A stretch of 64,000 bases of DNA from Chitinophagales bacterium (GTDB taxonomy: Bacteria; Bacteroidota; Bacteroidia; Chitinophagales; Chitinophagaceae): the NCBI GenBank assembly GCA_020636505.1, contig JACJXR010000007.1:62001-126000 (forward strand). The letters are read 5' to 3'. The number at the start of each line of letters is the position of its first letter. Position 1 is the first letter of the stretch. Shown here one piece after another: positions 26,391-35,228 of the stretch. The notes under the pieces were generated by a model. It searched no databases, had not been told where the DNA came from, and was given only the letters and a program-made list of their open reading frames with translations. Both the position numbers and the translations under genes were made by a program.

Positions 26391-27206
26391 ATGAACAAAT
26401 ACCTCCCCTTGCTGTTGCTGACGATTCTTTTCTCTTGTAAGGAGAAAGAACCGCCACCTGAGATCAATATTCCTAAAGACACGACAATAGCTTACGAAGT
26501 ATCGGGTGTAAAAGACATCACCCTCAACAATCTACCGTCGTCTGCTTGGCATTATGTGGAAGTGGATTGGCAAAAAGGAGACCAACGAGATGTGATTCTA
26601 GTAACAGGCGGCCTGCCTCAATATGTATCTACCGATGTTGATGAGCTAAAAGGCAATGGCTCTTTCGTAGGGTCTTTCACCTTTACCTCCCTATGGGCGC
26701 TTCCCGGTACTTACGATGCATATGTTACTGCTGCAACCCCAAACGACAGTGTGCGCAAATATCCGTTCAAGATAACAGTCGAGCAGTCGAGCGATAAGGC
26801 TTGTCATAAGTTTTATGCGGACCATGCTTCAGAGCTGAAGATACCGGGGCGCAATACCACCTACAACACCGTGATAAAATACGACGACATCAAAGATGAG
26901 CTGTATGTCAAGAATATGTGCGTGTTGCCAAGTAGTCCTATGGGTAGCATGTTCTACTCGGACAATGGCGTGGACACCGGAAGGTTGAAGGTGCATATGG
27001 ACTGCAACACACGTGTGATAACCATACCCGAAAAAAGAGTGTATGCCATAGGCAATCCACCAAGCGCATATTTTTATGTGAAAGGTACGGGTGAGATAGT
27101 TCCCGATTTGGACAGCACCAAAGTCATCATCACCATGATGTGCAGAGAAGAGGGGAGTAGCAGTGGGATAGAGTACATTCTCGAAGGGAGTATCAATCTT
27201 AAATAG
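26391..27206 (+). CDS. Lipoprotein of unknown function
   Basis: 271 residues. Lipobox ILFSC at 12-16. The mature part is beta-rich; residues about 30-130 look like an Ig-type or PKD-like domain (SGVKDITLNN, YDAYVTAATPNDSVRKYPFKITV), followed by a second ~130-residue domain with two Cys pairs (KACHKF, NMCVLP, DCNTRV, MMCREE). No enzymatic motif recognised. Monocistronic, flanked by terminators. Confidence 0.78.
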   Translation: MNKYLPLLLLTILFSCKEKEPPPEINIPKDTTIAYEVSGVKDITLNNLPSSAWHYVEVDWQKGDQRDVILVTGGLPQYVSTDVDELKGNGSFVGSFTFTSLWALPGTYDAYVTAATPNDSVRKYPFKITVEQSSDKACHKFYADHASELKIPGRNTTYNTVIKYDDIKDELYVKNMCVLPSSPMGSMFYSDNGVDTGRLKVHMDCNTRVITIPEKRVYAIGNPPSAYFYVKGTGEIVPDLDSTKVIITMMCREEGSSSGIEYILEGSINLK

Positions 27207-27233
27207 AATTTTTCGTTTTCATGTAGTATAACG

Positions 27234-27257
27234 CCCCGCTGTGTTGCGGGGTTTTTG
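27234..27257 (+). terminator. Terminator after the lipoprotein gene
   Basis: CCCCGC (27234-27239), loop TGTGTT, GCGGGG (27246-27251), then TTTTTG. Confidence 0.82.
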
Positions 27258-27349
27258 TTTTCTTCTTTCTTTGGACAAGCAAAGAAAGGAGCTTGCGATA
27301 GTGCAATAAAGAGCGATGGTGCATCCCCACTAATCCGTATATTTAATTG

Positions 27350-27853
27350 ATGATACAACGCATAGGCCGTTACCTTGACAGATTTCCCTATTGGCAATCC
27401 ACCTTACTGTTGGCGATAATAGCCAATGCACATAAGATAATCGCGTTGGTGTTGGTAAGTGTGGCAATGCTCATCAGCCAAGACGCAAGGGACGAAATAG
27501 CAAAACTGCCCGAAATATATGTTTGGGATGGATTGTTCCTGTTCACAGCTTTGGTAACAGCTCCCATAACTGAGACACTGGTTGCACAACTGCTTATCAT
27601 ATGGCTTGGATTAAAGGTCGGCTACTTCCGCAAATATCCGCTCCTCATCATCCTTGTCAGTACCATACTTTTTGCATTTATGCACTCGGGTTTCAGCACG
27701 ATGGCCAATGCCTTTTATGTGGGGCTTGTATTGGCATATGCCACCTACCATTATCTGATTCGTGGCGATTGGGTGCGCGCCTGTTGGACCACGGTGTTCA
27801 TCCACTTCTTCAGCAATCTGTTCGCTTATGGGTTTAGGGTGTTGATAGCTTAA
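27350..27853 (+). CDS. CPBP-like intramembrane protein, probably degenerate protease
   Basis: 167 residues from the ATG at 27350 (a TTG one codon earlier is also open). Four or five hydrophobic segments. The arrangement APITETLVAQ, then FAFMHSG, then FIHFFSN mirrors the three conserved motifs of CPBP (Abi/Rce1-type) intramembrane proteases: EExxxR, FxxxH and HxxxN/B. The first motif here has one Glu (TET) and no following Arg, so activity is uncertain. The family trims prenylated proteins or peptides in eukaryotes and some bacteria. Stands alone before the L,D-transpeptidase gene. Confidence 0.72.
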   Translation: MIQRIGRYLDRFPYWQSTLLLAIIANAHKIIALVLVSVAMLISQDARDEIAKLPEIYVWDGLFLFTALVTAPITETLVAQLLIIWLGLKVGYFRKYPLLIILVSTILFAFMHSGFSTMANAFYVGLVLAYATYHYLIRGDWVRACWTTVFIHFFSNLFAYGFRVLIA

Positions 27854-27886
27854 TGCAACAAACGTGCTCCATCCGAAAAATCACAC

Positions 27887-27894
27887 TAACTTTG
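27887..27894 (+). promoter_or_regulatory. -7 promoter element of the L,D-transpeptidase gene
   Basis: TAACTTTG matches TAnnTTTG, 17 bases before the ATG at 27911; the transcript would start about 12 bases before the start codon. Confidence 0.5.
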
Positions 27895-27910
27895 CGGCGG
27901 TAATAGAATA

Positions 27911-28840
27911 ATGTACGCACTCAGGTATTTACTCATTTTGATTGTTGCACTTGGTATGCCCAGCGGGGCTTATGCTCAGGGCTATGTAGACCAGCAGAAG
28001 GTGAGCAGTATCCTCAACTGTCAGGGTGGGCGTGGTAACAGTACACTACCGCAACCCGTATCCTGGCACTTGTACCATTACATCAACAACAATGACACGC
28101 TACACAAAGGAGCATGGGAGCAACTGATGGCTCATGCAGACAGCTTACCCGGTGTTTATCAAGGCTATCGCAGATACATCATAGAGTTGGCCAACCGTAC
28201 AGAGGGCAATCACTTCAAGGTGGGCAACAACATATTGGTCCCTGACAGTTTCCCGACAGATTATCGTGCATACAGTCCATACCCTTTGCATTATCCTGTG
28301 GCCGATACCATCGCCAAGTTGTTCATCATAGATAAGTATACTCAAACCTTCGGTGCATACGAGCATGGTAAGTTGGTGAGGTGGGGGTTGGTATCTTCGG
28401 GCAATACCAATAAGAAAACTCCCGCAGGTCGTTACAACTTCAACTGGAAAGACTCTTTTCGCATATCCAACGCATCACCACCCGGTGAGCGGTGGGAGTT
28501 GCCCTTCATGGTCAACTTTCATATCAAGTGGGGACTGCATGTACACCAATACAGTTTGCCTATCGGCAAAGCTGTGTCTCACGGTTGTGTGCGTGTAGCC
28601 ATGGCCGATGCTTATTGGAACTATAAGTGGGCAAACGGAACCATCTGGGGCAACAACTCCATCAAGAGCAACGGAACACCCGTTATGGTCATCAACGACA
28701 ATCCGCCCGCTAATCGTGCCTATCATTGGTTGATAAAGGATGGCATGGTGCAAAGTCTCGTTCATCTGCCAGAAGACCTATATACCATTCCCACAGGCAG
28801 CTATATGCAAACACAAGCTGACTGGCTGAGTGGTAGGTAG
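27911..28840 (+). CDS. L,D-transpeptidase (YkuD domain)
   Basis: 309 residues, signal peptide 1-23 (ending AYAQ). The catalytic domain covers about 135-245: LFIIDKYTQTF opens the YkuD fold, KTPAGRYNF is the conserved Thr-Pro-x-Gly segment, and VHQYSLPIGKAVSHGCVRV carries the catalytic SHGCxR Cys with the upstream His. It forms 3-3 crosslinks in peptidoglycan or attaches proteins to it. The N-terminal ~100 residues are a helical domain of unknown role. Upstream of the four mini-lipoprotein genes. Confidence 0.92.
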   Translation: MYALRYLLILIVALGMPSGAYAQGYVDQQKVSSILNCQGGRGNSTLPQPVSWHLYHYINNNDTLHKGAWEQLMAHADSLPGVYQGYRRYIIELANRTEGNHFKVGNNILVPDSFPTDYRAYSPYPLHYPVADTIAKLFIIDKYTQTFGAYEHGKLVRWGLVSSGNTNKKTPAGRYNFNWKDSFRISNASPPGERWELPFMVNFHIKWGLHVHQYSLPIGKAVSHGCVRVAMADAYWNYKWANGTIWGNNSIKSNGTPVMVINDNPPANRAYHWLIKDGMVQSLVHLPEDLYTIPTGSYMQTQADWLSGR

Positions 28841-28842
28841 TA

Positions 28843-28875
28843 TTTGGCACGGTTTTTTCTGAATGTATATCTTTA
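28843..28875 (+). promoter_or_regulatory. Promoter of the mini-lipoprotein cluster
   Basis: TTTG (28843-28846), 21-base spacer, TATCTTTA (28868-28875; one mismatch to TAnnTTTG). Spacing fits the Bacteroidota -33/-7 promoter. Start near 28880, about 12 bases before the first ATG. Confidence 0.5.
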
Positions 28876-28891
28876 CAAAAACCTATAAATA

Positions 28892-29116
28892 ATGAAGAAA
28901 CTATTGGCCCCTATGGTGTTGCTACTGATGATAAGCACCACGTCTTGTTTGTTTAAAGAATATAGCTGTATATGTAAGGTTGATGGAGAGGTGGTATCCA
29001 CATTGTATGTAAGAAGCCCCAAAAAGGATGCAAGAGAAGCTTGTGACAACAGTAGAGACTATGATATTCGTAACAATGGTTACGACCCTTCCGAAATAAA
29101 TTGTGATTTCAAATAA
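28892..29116 (+). CDS. Cys-rich mini-lipoprotein 1 of 4
   Basis: 74 residues. Signal MKKLLAPMVLLLMISTTSC with lipobox Cys19, then EYSCIC (CxC) at about 23-28, one Cys in a Lys/Ala/Glu-rich helix (DAREACDNS) and a last Cys four residues before the end (NCDFK). The same four-Cys plan recurs in the next three genes. The spacing suggests two disulfides holding a small beta-alpha-beta fold on a lipid anchor. Its leader and first 12 codons are nearly identical in DNA to those of gene 2. Function unknown. Confidence 0.75.
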   Translation: MKKLLAPMVLLLMISTTSCLFKEYSCICKVDGEVVSTLYVRSPKKDAREACDNSRDYDIRNNGYDPSEINCDFK

Positions 29117-29128
29117 AACCTATAAATA

Positions 29129-29344
29129 ATGAAGAAACTACTTATCCCTATGGCACTGTTACTGATACTCGGTGCCACATCCTGCAAAAAAGAGTACACC
29201 TGCGTATGTACCGAAGACGGTAAAGAGCAGCTGCGACAAAAAGCCAAAGACACTAAAAAGAACGCCGAGAACTACTGCAAAGAAAGAGAGCAGATAGTAA
29301 GAGACTGGGGTGGTGGCGGATTCGTAAAATGTTCACTCCTATAA
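29129..29344 (+). CDS. Cys-rich mini-lipoprotein 2 of 4
   Basis: 71 residues. Lipobox GATSC, then KKEYTCVC, the helix KKNAENYCKERE and terminal VKCSLL. It starts 12 bases after gene 1 and is preceded by AAAACCTATAAATA, the same leader as gene 1 (28877 and 29115 onward), showing a tandem duplication that carried the leader. Mature length is about 53 residues, the shortest of the four. Function unknown. Confidence 0.75.
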   Translation: MKKLLIPMALLLILGATSCKKEYTCVCTEDGKEQLRQKAKDTKKNAENYCKEREQIVRDWGGGGFVKCSLL

Positions 29345-29355
29345 AACCCTACGAT

Positions 29356-29634
29356 ATGAAAAAGTCATTGATAGTTATAGTTGCATTGCTGGGTACGGTA
29401 TCGTTCTTTTCTTGTAAGAAAAAACATACTTGCGCTTGCGTTGTACATGTGAAGCATGTCGGTCAGGCTGATGGTGCTGACAGTGTGTCTTATACGGTAG
29501 AAGAGATACAGTTGGAGAAGAGTACGAAGAAAAAGGCTGAGAACTCTTGTAAAGAAGAGGGTAACAAATACAACACTGCTTGGAATCTAAGGCCTGTTCC
29601 TTATGTATCGACCGTTGAGTGCTCGTTGAAGTAA
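29356..29634 (+). CDS. Cys-rich mini-lipoprotein 3 of 4
   Basis: 92 residues from the ATG at 29356; a further upstream Met at 29329 lies within gene 2 and would put a polar stretch ahead of the signal. Lipobox VSFFSC, then KKKHTCACVVHVKH, an insert of ~20 residues compared with gene 2 (GQADGADSVSYTVEE), the helix KKKAENSCKEEG and terminal VECSLK. Starts 11 bases after gene 2. Function unknown. Confidence 0.75.
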   Translation: MKKSLIVIVALLGTVSFFSCKKKHTCACVVHVKHVGQADGADSVSYTVEEIQLEKSTKKKAENSCKEEGNKYNTAWNLRPVPYVSTVECSLK

Positions 29635-29636
29635 GT

Positions 29637-29894
29637 ATGAATAGGATATTCATCATAATGATGTTGCCGCTTGTAGCGGGTATCGGTTCTTGCAAAAAGC
29701 GCCATGCCTGCACTTGTTTGTACACCACGGTGTATCATAACGACAGCGAGGTGATATCAGAAGCCGCTGTGGTGGAGATGGATGCCACAAGGTTTAAGGC
29801 CAAACACAGATGTACGGAGCAAGAGGATATCTACAAACCCACTTGGGACCCCAACCTCATAAAGAAAGTGGAAGTGGACTGCCGATTGGAGTAG
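29637..29894 (+). CDS. Cys-rich mini-lipoprotein 4 of 4
   Basis: 85 residues from the ATG at 29637, 2 bases after gene 3 stops (an in-frame Met at 29619 overlaps gene 3). Lipobox GIGSC, then KKRHACTCLYTTVYH, the helix FKAKHRCTEQED and terminal VDCRLE. It shares the insert with gene 3, so genes 3 and 4 form a second, longer subtype. The gene ends 6 bases from the convergent E1 gene. Function unknown. Confidence 0.75.
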   Translation: MNRIFIIMMLPLVAGIGSCKKRHACTCLYTTVYHNDSEVISEAAVVEMDATRFKAKHRCTEQEDIYKPTWDPNLIKKVEVDCRLE

Positions 29895-29900
29895 TTTGCT

Positions 29901-31970
29901 TTACCAACTCAATACCTCGCGCAACTTATCGGCCACCTTGTCCGTAGTAGGGAGCATCTCCGCCTCCAGTATCATATTCATAGGTACAGCAGGTAAGTTA
30001 AGTGCGCCCATTGTAGCCACAGGTGCATCCAAGTCGCGGAAGCAGTTTTGTGCTATGCGTCCCGCCAATGCTTCGCAGAAGCTGTTGTTCAGTTGCTCCT
30101 CTGTCAGTACAAGACATTTACCATGCCTACGAACGGTGTTGTATATAAGCTCTTCGTCCAATGGGAAGATGGTGCGAATGTCTATTATCTCCACTCGTCC
30201 GTCGAACTGCTTGGCGGCATTGTTGGCCCAGTACACACCCATACCGTAAGTGATGACACACATGCTGTCGCCGTCGTCTATCGCCTCTTGGCTGGCAGAG
30301 CGTACCACACGTCCTTTACCGAAGGGTAGTATATAATTCTTATCGGGTTCTATTGTTTTGGCTTCTTCCGTACCGGGTACTTTACTCCAGTACAGTCCTT
30401 TGTGCTCCAACATCACTATGGGGTTGGGGTCGTAAAAGGCTGCCTTCATCAATCCCTTAAGGTCTGCCGCAGTACTTGGGTAAGCTATTTTTATACCCTT
30501 GATGGTGGCCACTGTACTCTCCACACTACCACTGTGATATGGTCCACCGCCACCGTACGCACCTATCGGTACACGTATGATATTGCTAACAGGAAACTTA
30601 CCGCAGCTCAGGTAGCAGCTCTTGCTTATCTCGGTCACCAACTGATTGATACCCGGGTATATATAGTCCGCAAATTGAACCTCTACGATAGGTTTCAAAC
30701 CAACGGCGCTCATACCTACGGTGCTACCTATTATATATGCCTCTTGTATGGCTGTGTTGAATACTCTGCTGTCTCCGAACTTCTGAGCAAGGGTAGCAGC
30801 TTCGCGGAATACACCACCTATACGTCCACCCACATCTTGTCCGTAGAATAGTGCTTCGGGGTGGTCGCGCATGATCTCCTCTATGGCATGCAATGCTGCA
30901 TCCACCATCACAACTTTCTCTCCACCTTCGGGAGTACGATTGCCTCTTTCTTCTGTTATTGGGTTGGGGGCGAACACATGGTCGCTCACCGTGCTTGGAG
31001 CAGGGTCGGGAGCAGCTACCGCATTGTCGAATTCCTTCTGTGCGAATTCACGCTCTTCGTCCTCTATCTTTTGTAGCAGATCTTCGGATACGCCACGTTG
31101 TATCAGTTTCTTTTTCAGTTTCGGACCCGGGTCGTCCACTGCATGTTTGGCAAGGTCTTCCTCATCACGATACCACTCTTTGCGCACACCGCTTGTATGG
31201 TGTCCGAGCAAAGGCACTTTGGCATGTACCAATATCGGCTTACGTTCTTTACGCACCCAGTCGATGGTGTATTGCATGGTTTGGTAAGAGTCTTGGAAGT
31301 CGCTGCCGTTCACACGTACTCGCTCCATTCCTTTGAATCCCGCAGCAAACTCGTAGGCATCCATGGTACGAGCCTCGGCACCGGTTACGGATATTCCCCA
31401 GTCGTTGTCTTGTACCAAGTATATGATGGGTAGTTGGTGCAATACTGCAAATTGGAATGCCTCACTCACTTCACCTTCGGTAACACTGCCGTCACCCAGT
31501 GAGCATATCACAACGGGTGCGGTGGGGTAGTCTATCAGTCCTTGCTGCTCAATATATTTTATACCCTGTGCAACACCTGTGGTAGGTACGGCTTGCATAC
31601 CTGTGGCGCTACTCTGGTGTATTATCTTAGGATAGTTCTCTCTGCGTATGTTGGGGTGGTTGTAGTATGCGCGGCCTCCCGTAAAAGGATCGTCACCTTT
31701 TGCAAGGAGTTGCAGCATTAATTCGTATGGGCGGTAACCCATGCCCAGCATCATGCTCTCGTCGCGGTAGTACGGACTCACATAGTCGCAATCTTCCAAT
31801 AAAAATCCTGTGGCCAATTGTATCGCCTCGTGTCCGCGAGAAGTACTGTGTACGTACTTGCAAATTTGCCTGTTGGCTTCGTAAATATCCGCCATGGCTT
31901 TGGCGGTCATCATCAGCCTATAGGCTTTCAGTAGTATATCGTTCGAGAGTTTTTCAGATTTTTTCTCCAT
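29901..31970 (-). CDS. Alpha-ketoacid dehydrogenase E1, fused alpha and beta subunits
   Basis: 689 residues from the Met at 31970. It is the thiamine-diphosphate E1 component of a branched-chain or pyruvate-type 2-oxoacid dehydrogenase complex, with alpha (about 1-330) and beta (about 350-689) halves in one chain. The ThDP motif is GDGSVTEGEVSEAF ending near QDN; the beta half has YGQDVGGRIGGVFR and the region VEVQFADYIYPG. A reading frame continues 29 codons upstream, but a -7 element at 31985-31992 places the transcript start near 31980, so 31970 is the start. No E2/E3 genes are nearby. Substrate cannot be decided between branched-chain oxoacids and pyruvate. Confidence 0.94.
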   Translation of the reverse strand: MEKKSEKLSNDILLKAYRLMMTAKAMADIYEANRQICKYVHSTSRGHEAIQLATGFLLEDCDYVSPYYRDESMMLGMGYRPYELMLQLLAKGDDPFTGGRAYYNHPNIRRENYPKIIHQSSATGMQAVPTTGVAQGIKYIEQQGLIDYPTAPVVICSLGDGSVTEGEVSEAFQFAVLHQLPIIYLVQDNDWGISVTGAEARTMDAYEFAAGFKGMERVRVNGSDFQDSYQTMQYTIDWVRKERKPILVHAKVPLLGHHTSGVRKEWYRDEEDLAKHAVDDPGPKLKKKLIQRGVSEDLLQKIEDEEREFAQKEFDNAVAAPDPAPSTVSDHVFAPNPITEERGNRTPEGGEKVVMVDAALHAIEEIMRDHPEALFYGQDVGGRIGGVFREAATLAQKFGDSRVFNTAIQEAYIIGSTVGMSAVGLKPIVEVQFADYIYPGINQLVTEISKSCYLSCGKFPVSNIIRVPIGAYGGGGPYHSGSVESTVATIKGIKIAYPSTAADLKGLMKAAFYDPNPIVMLEHKGLYWSKVPGTEEAKTIEPDKNYILPFGKGRVVRSASQEAIDDGDSMCVITYGMGVYWANNAAKQFDGRVEIIDIRTIFPLDEELIYNTVRRHGKCLVLTEEQLNNSFCEALAGRIAQNCFRDLDAPVATMGALNLPAVPMNMILEAEMLPTTDKVADKLREVLSW

Positions 31971-31984
31971 AATGCACTGAAGCG

Positions 31985-31992
31985 CAAATGTA
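31985..31992 (-). promoter_or_regulatory. -7 promoter element of the E1 gene
   Basis: On the minus strand TACATTTG, an exact TAnnTTTG match, 15 bases before the start codon at 31970. It excludes the upstream in-frame ATG as the start. Confidence 0.6.
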
Positions 31993-32140
31993 GCGTCTAA
32001 TCCCGAAAAATACAGATTTGTATGGTATAATTGGCTTATGTGTTGGGAATTATACACCTGTTTGTGGATTAATACCCTATGCGTTTGTACTTATTGCTTA
32101 ATTTTCACGTTCATACATTTTCATTAGTGCGGATAACGCC

Positions 32141-32148
32141 TATTTTTG
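32141..32148 (+). promoter_or_regulatory. -7 promoter element of the YfhO-like gene
   Basis: TATTTTTG matches TAnnTTTG. With a start near 32153 the in-frame TTG at 32150 would be cut off, which supports the ATG at 32168. Confidence 0.5.
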
Positions 32149-32167
32149 TTTGGCTAAAATACCCGAT

Positions 32168-34684
32168 ATGCAATTCGACTTCAAGAAGCTTTTACCTCAT
32201 TTGTATATAATCCTAGGTTTTGTTGCTGTGGCCTCACTTTTCAGTATGCCGCAGTTCAACGGTATGGTGCTCTTTCAAAGCGATATAGTATCATGGAAGG
32301 CTTCTGCCAAGGAAGCGATGGACTGGTACGAGAAAACGGGTGAAGTGCCGTTGTGGAGCAACTCCATGTTCAGTGGTATGCCTACGTTCACCCATGTGGT
32401 CATGGAGACCAACAACTACATATATTATATACAAGAAGCCATATTCGGAGTATTGCCAAAACCTGCGGGATATCTGTTCCTTGCCATGTTGGGTTTTTAC
32501 GTTTTGATGATGGTCATGGGTATCAACAGGTGGTTGGCAGGTGCGGGTGCAATAGCTTATGCATTCTCCACATATAACATCACGCTGATAGCCGCGGGTC
32601 ACGATACCAAAATGTGGGCATTGTCTTATATGCCTGCCGTATTGGGTGGTCTGATGTTGTTGTACCGTAGAAAGTGGTGGTCAGGATTGCCTGTGCTGGG
32701 AATATCCTTGGCACTGCTTATGAGTTCGGGGCACTATCAGGTCATATATTATACCATAATAGTCATACTGGCTGCAACGATAGTGTACTTTATAGAAGCC
32801 ATGCGTGAGAAGAAGTTGAAAGAGTTCTTCATTTCATCTGCTGTTGCTTTGGCTGTTGCTTTGGTTGCAATAGGGCCTAACCTACAAATGTTGCTTTCTA
32901 CGCTGGAGTATAACAAAGTAACAATGCGTGGAGGTGAAAGTGAGTTGACGCTTAACCACGATAAGGATAAGACCAACAAAGGTGGTGGTTTGGATAAAGA
33001 GTATGCATTCCGTTGGAGTAATGATTGGGGTGAGAGCTTTACCGTTTTGGTTCCAATGCTATATGGTGGAGCAAGTAGCGAAGCGCTAGGCGATAATTCA
33101 GATACATACGATAAGCTGACAAGCATAGGTGTTCCTGCACAGAGTGCGGATGGTTTCGTACAGAACCTACCGACATATTGGGGTGACCAACCGTTTACAG
33201 GCGGGCCGTTCTATTTCGGTGCCATTATATGCTTCTTGTTCGTGTTGGGCTTGTTCGTTATTCGCAGCATACACAAGTGGTGGATAGTTGCGGTATGTAT
33301 ACTTACGTTCCTGATGTCTTTAGGTTATCATTTCTCTTCGTTCAACTATTTCTTGTTCGACACTTTACCCGGTTTCAACAAGTTTCGTGTACCTAACATG
33401 ATATTGATAGTGCCGCAGATGTTGTTCCCTATGCTGGGTATATGGGCGCTTAATGATATTCTGAAAGATAAACTCACCAAAGAAGAAATATGGAAATATG
33501 CCAAGCTGTCGGGTATTATTACCGCAGGTTTGGCTTTGTTGTTGTCTGTCGGTGGCAGCATCTTCTTTAGCTATAAGGGTAAGACAGACGAGCGTATACA
33601 ACAGCAGTTGTCTCAATCGTTGCAGAACGAGGATATGGCCAAGCAAGTGGTAAGCGCCATTCAGTCCGACCGTAGCTCGATGGCCATGAAGAGCGGTATC
33701 ACAAGTGTTGTATTCATAGCATTGATGATTGGTCTGCTTTGGGCGTATTCAAAAGACAAAGTAAAAGGTCAATATGTTGCCTTTGCAGTAATAGCATTGG
33801 TTGCAATAGACTTGATAAGAGTTGATACGCGCTATCTGAACGAAGAGAACTTCGTTTATGAAGAGGATATGGATCGACGGATGGAGCCACGACCAGTGGA
33901 CAGACAGATAATGCAAGACCCCGATCCTTATTATCGTGTACTTGACCTATCAAAAGATACATACAATGATGCCATACAAGCTGCACACCACAAAGCGATA
34001 GGTGGTTACAGCCCCGCTAAGATGGAGATATATCAGGATATGATTGACATTCACATGAATCCCAGCAAGTACAATGCAGAGGTGTTGAACATGTTGAATA
34101 CGAAATACATCATATCGCCACAAGGGCAGGGTGGACAACCGATGGCCATCCCGAACCCGAATGCAAATGGTAATGCTTGGTTCGTAAGCGAAATCAAATG
34201 GGTGGAAACGGCTGATGAAGAGATGTTGGCGTTGGAAGCACCGAGTTTAGGCGAACCCGCCGATACAACGGGTACGGCATTCAACTCCAAAGAGACAGCA
34301 GTTGTACGCAATACATTCAAGTCGGAATTGGAAGGGTATAACTTCGGTAAGGACAGCGCGGCCAATATCAAGTTGACGGAATACGGATTGAACAGTTTGA
34401 AGTTCTATTCTCAAAACGGTAAAGACGGTTTCGGTGTGTTCTCAGATATATACTATCCATATGGTTGGACGGCATATATAGACGGTAACGAAACTCCGAT
34501 ATTCAAGGCGAACTATCTGTTGCGTGCCATCAAGATACCTAAGGGTGAACATGTCATCGAGTTCAAGTTCCATCCTAAGACCTTCTTTAGGGCTGGTACA
34601 GTGTCACTAATAACCAGTATGTTGTTGATACTGATGACACTTGCTTCGATATATATGATGTTCAAACAAAAGAAAGAAGCATAA
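32168..34684 (+). CDS. YfhO-family polytopic membrane glycosyltransferase-like protein
   Basis: 838 residues. About 12-13 TM helices in the first ~560 residues, then a ~230-residue exported beta domain and a final TM (about 812-830). The region after TM1 has QSDIVSWKASAKEAMDW, and the C-terminal FSDIYYPYGWTAYIDG, ANYLLRAIKIPKGEH block is a hallmark of YfhO proteins, GT-C-like membrane proteins that glycosylate lipoteichoic acid in Firmicutes and have unknown targets in Bacteroidota. An alternative TTG start exists at 32150. It heads a tight gene run with an acetyltransferase and a flippase, consistent with a role in surface glycan assembly. Confidence 0.9.
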   Translation: MQFDFKKLLPHLYIILGFVAVASLFSMPQFNGMVLFQSDIVSWKASAKEAMDWYEKTGEVPLWSNSMFSGMPTFTHVVMETNNYIYYIQEAIFGVLPKPAGYLFLAMLGFYVLMMVMGINRWLAGAGAIAYAFSTYNITLIAAGHDTKMWALSYMPAVLGGLMLLYRRKWWSGLPVLGISLALLMSSGHYQVIYYTIIVILAATIVYFIEAMREKKLKEFFISSAVALAVALVAIGPNLQMLLSTLEYNKVTMRGGESELTLNHDKDKTNKGGGLDKEYAFRWSNDWGESFTVLVPMLYGGASSEALGDNSDTYDKLTSIGVPAQSADGFVQNLPTYWGDQPFTGGPFYFGAIICFLFVLGLFVIRSIHKWWIVAVCILTFLMSLGYHFSSFNYFLFDTLPGFNKFRVPNMILIVPQMLFPMLGIWALNDILKDKLTKEEIWKYAKLSGIITAGLALLLSVGGSIFFSYKGKTDERIQQQLSQSLQNEDMAKQVVSAIQSDRSSMAMKSGITSVVFIALMIGLLWAYSKDKVKGQYVAFAVIALVAIDLIRVDTRYLNEENFVYEEDMDRRMEPRPVDRQIMQDPDPYYRVLDLSKDTYNDAIQAAHHKAIGGYSPAKMEIYQDMIDIHMNPSKYNAEVLNMLNTKYIISPQGQGGQPMAIPNPNANGNAWFVSEIKWVETADEEMLALEAPSLGEPADTTGTAFNSKETAVVRNTFKSELEGYNFGKDSAANIKLTEYGLNSLKFYSQNGKDGFGVFSDIYYPYGWTAYIDGNETPIFKANYLLRAIKIPKGEHVIEFKFHPKTFFRAGTVSLITSMLLILMTLASIYMMFKQKKEA

Positions 34685-34691
34685 GGCTTAT

Positions 34692-35228
34692 ATGATGGGC
34701 GACACTACAAATATCGTGCGTAGGCTGTTCGGCATGCGCAAAGAGTACAGTGTGTCATTTTACATCACTGATTTCCTGTTCCGCAAGTTGTTCAGGCAAA
34801 ACGCTGCTGTGAAGTACCCCATACACTTCACAAGCACCATACATAATGCTAAAAAGCTTAAAGTAGGTAAGGAGACCTTCCCCGGTGATTCGCCCAATGT
34901 ATATATCAATGCACAGAACGGTGTGACCATCGGAGACTATTCCAACCTTGGACCTGCAGTGGGCATCATATCCGCCAATCACGATTTTGTGGACAACAGT
35001 CAAGCTGCGGATGCGCCACCGATAGAGATAGGTAGATACTGTTGGATGGGCATGGGGGCAATAATATTGCCCGGTGTGCGTTTGGGAGATTTTACTATTG
35101 TCGGTGCGGGAGCTGTGGTCACCAAGAGCTTTCCTGATGGGTTTTGTGTAATAGCAGGCAATCCTGCAAAGGTTATAAAAGAACTTAACAAAGCTGAGTG
35201 TGAAGCTTTTGCCGATAGCAAAGAATAA
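34692..35228 (+). CDS. Hexapeptide-repeat O-acetyltransferase
   Basis: 178 residues. The left-handed beta-helix is formed by hexapeptide repeats (VTIGDYSNLGPAVGI, IEIGRYCWMGMGAIIL, LGDFTIVGAGAVVT); the catalytic His is in ANHDF. The end AGNPAKVIKEL is typical of the WbbJ/Maa/colanic-acid acetyltransferase group. It likely acetylates a sugar of a surface polysaccharide. ATG at 34692 or 34695, 7 bases after the YfhO-like gene; the last 29 bases overlap the next gene. Confidence 0.92.
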   Translation: MMGDTTNIVRRLFGMRKEYSVSFYITDFLFRKLFRQNAAVKYPIHFTSTIHNAKKLKVGKETFPGDSPNVYINAQNGVTIGDYSNLGPAVGIISANHDFVDNSQAADAPPIEIGRYCWMGMGAIILPGVRLGDFTIVGAGAVVTKSFPDGFCVIAGNPAKVIKELNKAECEAFADSKE

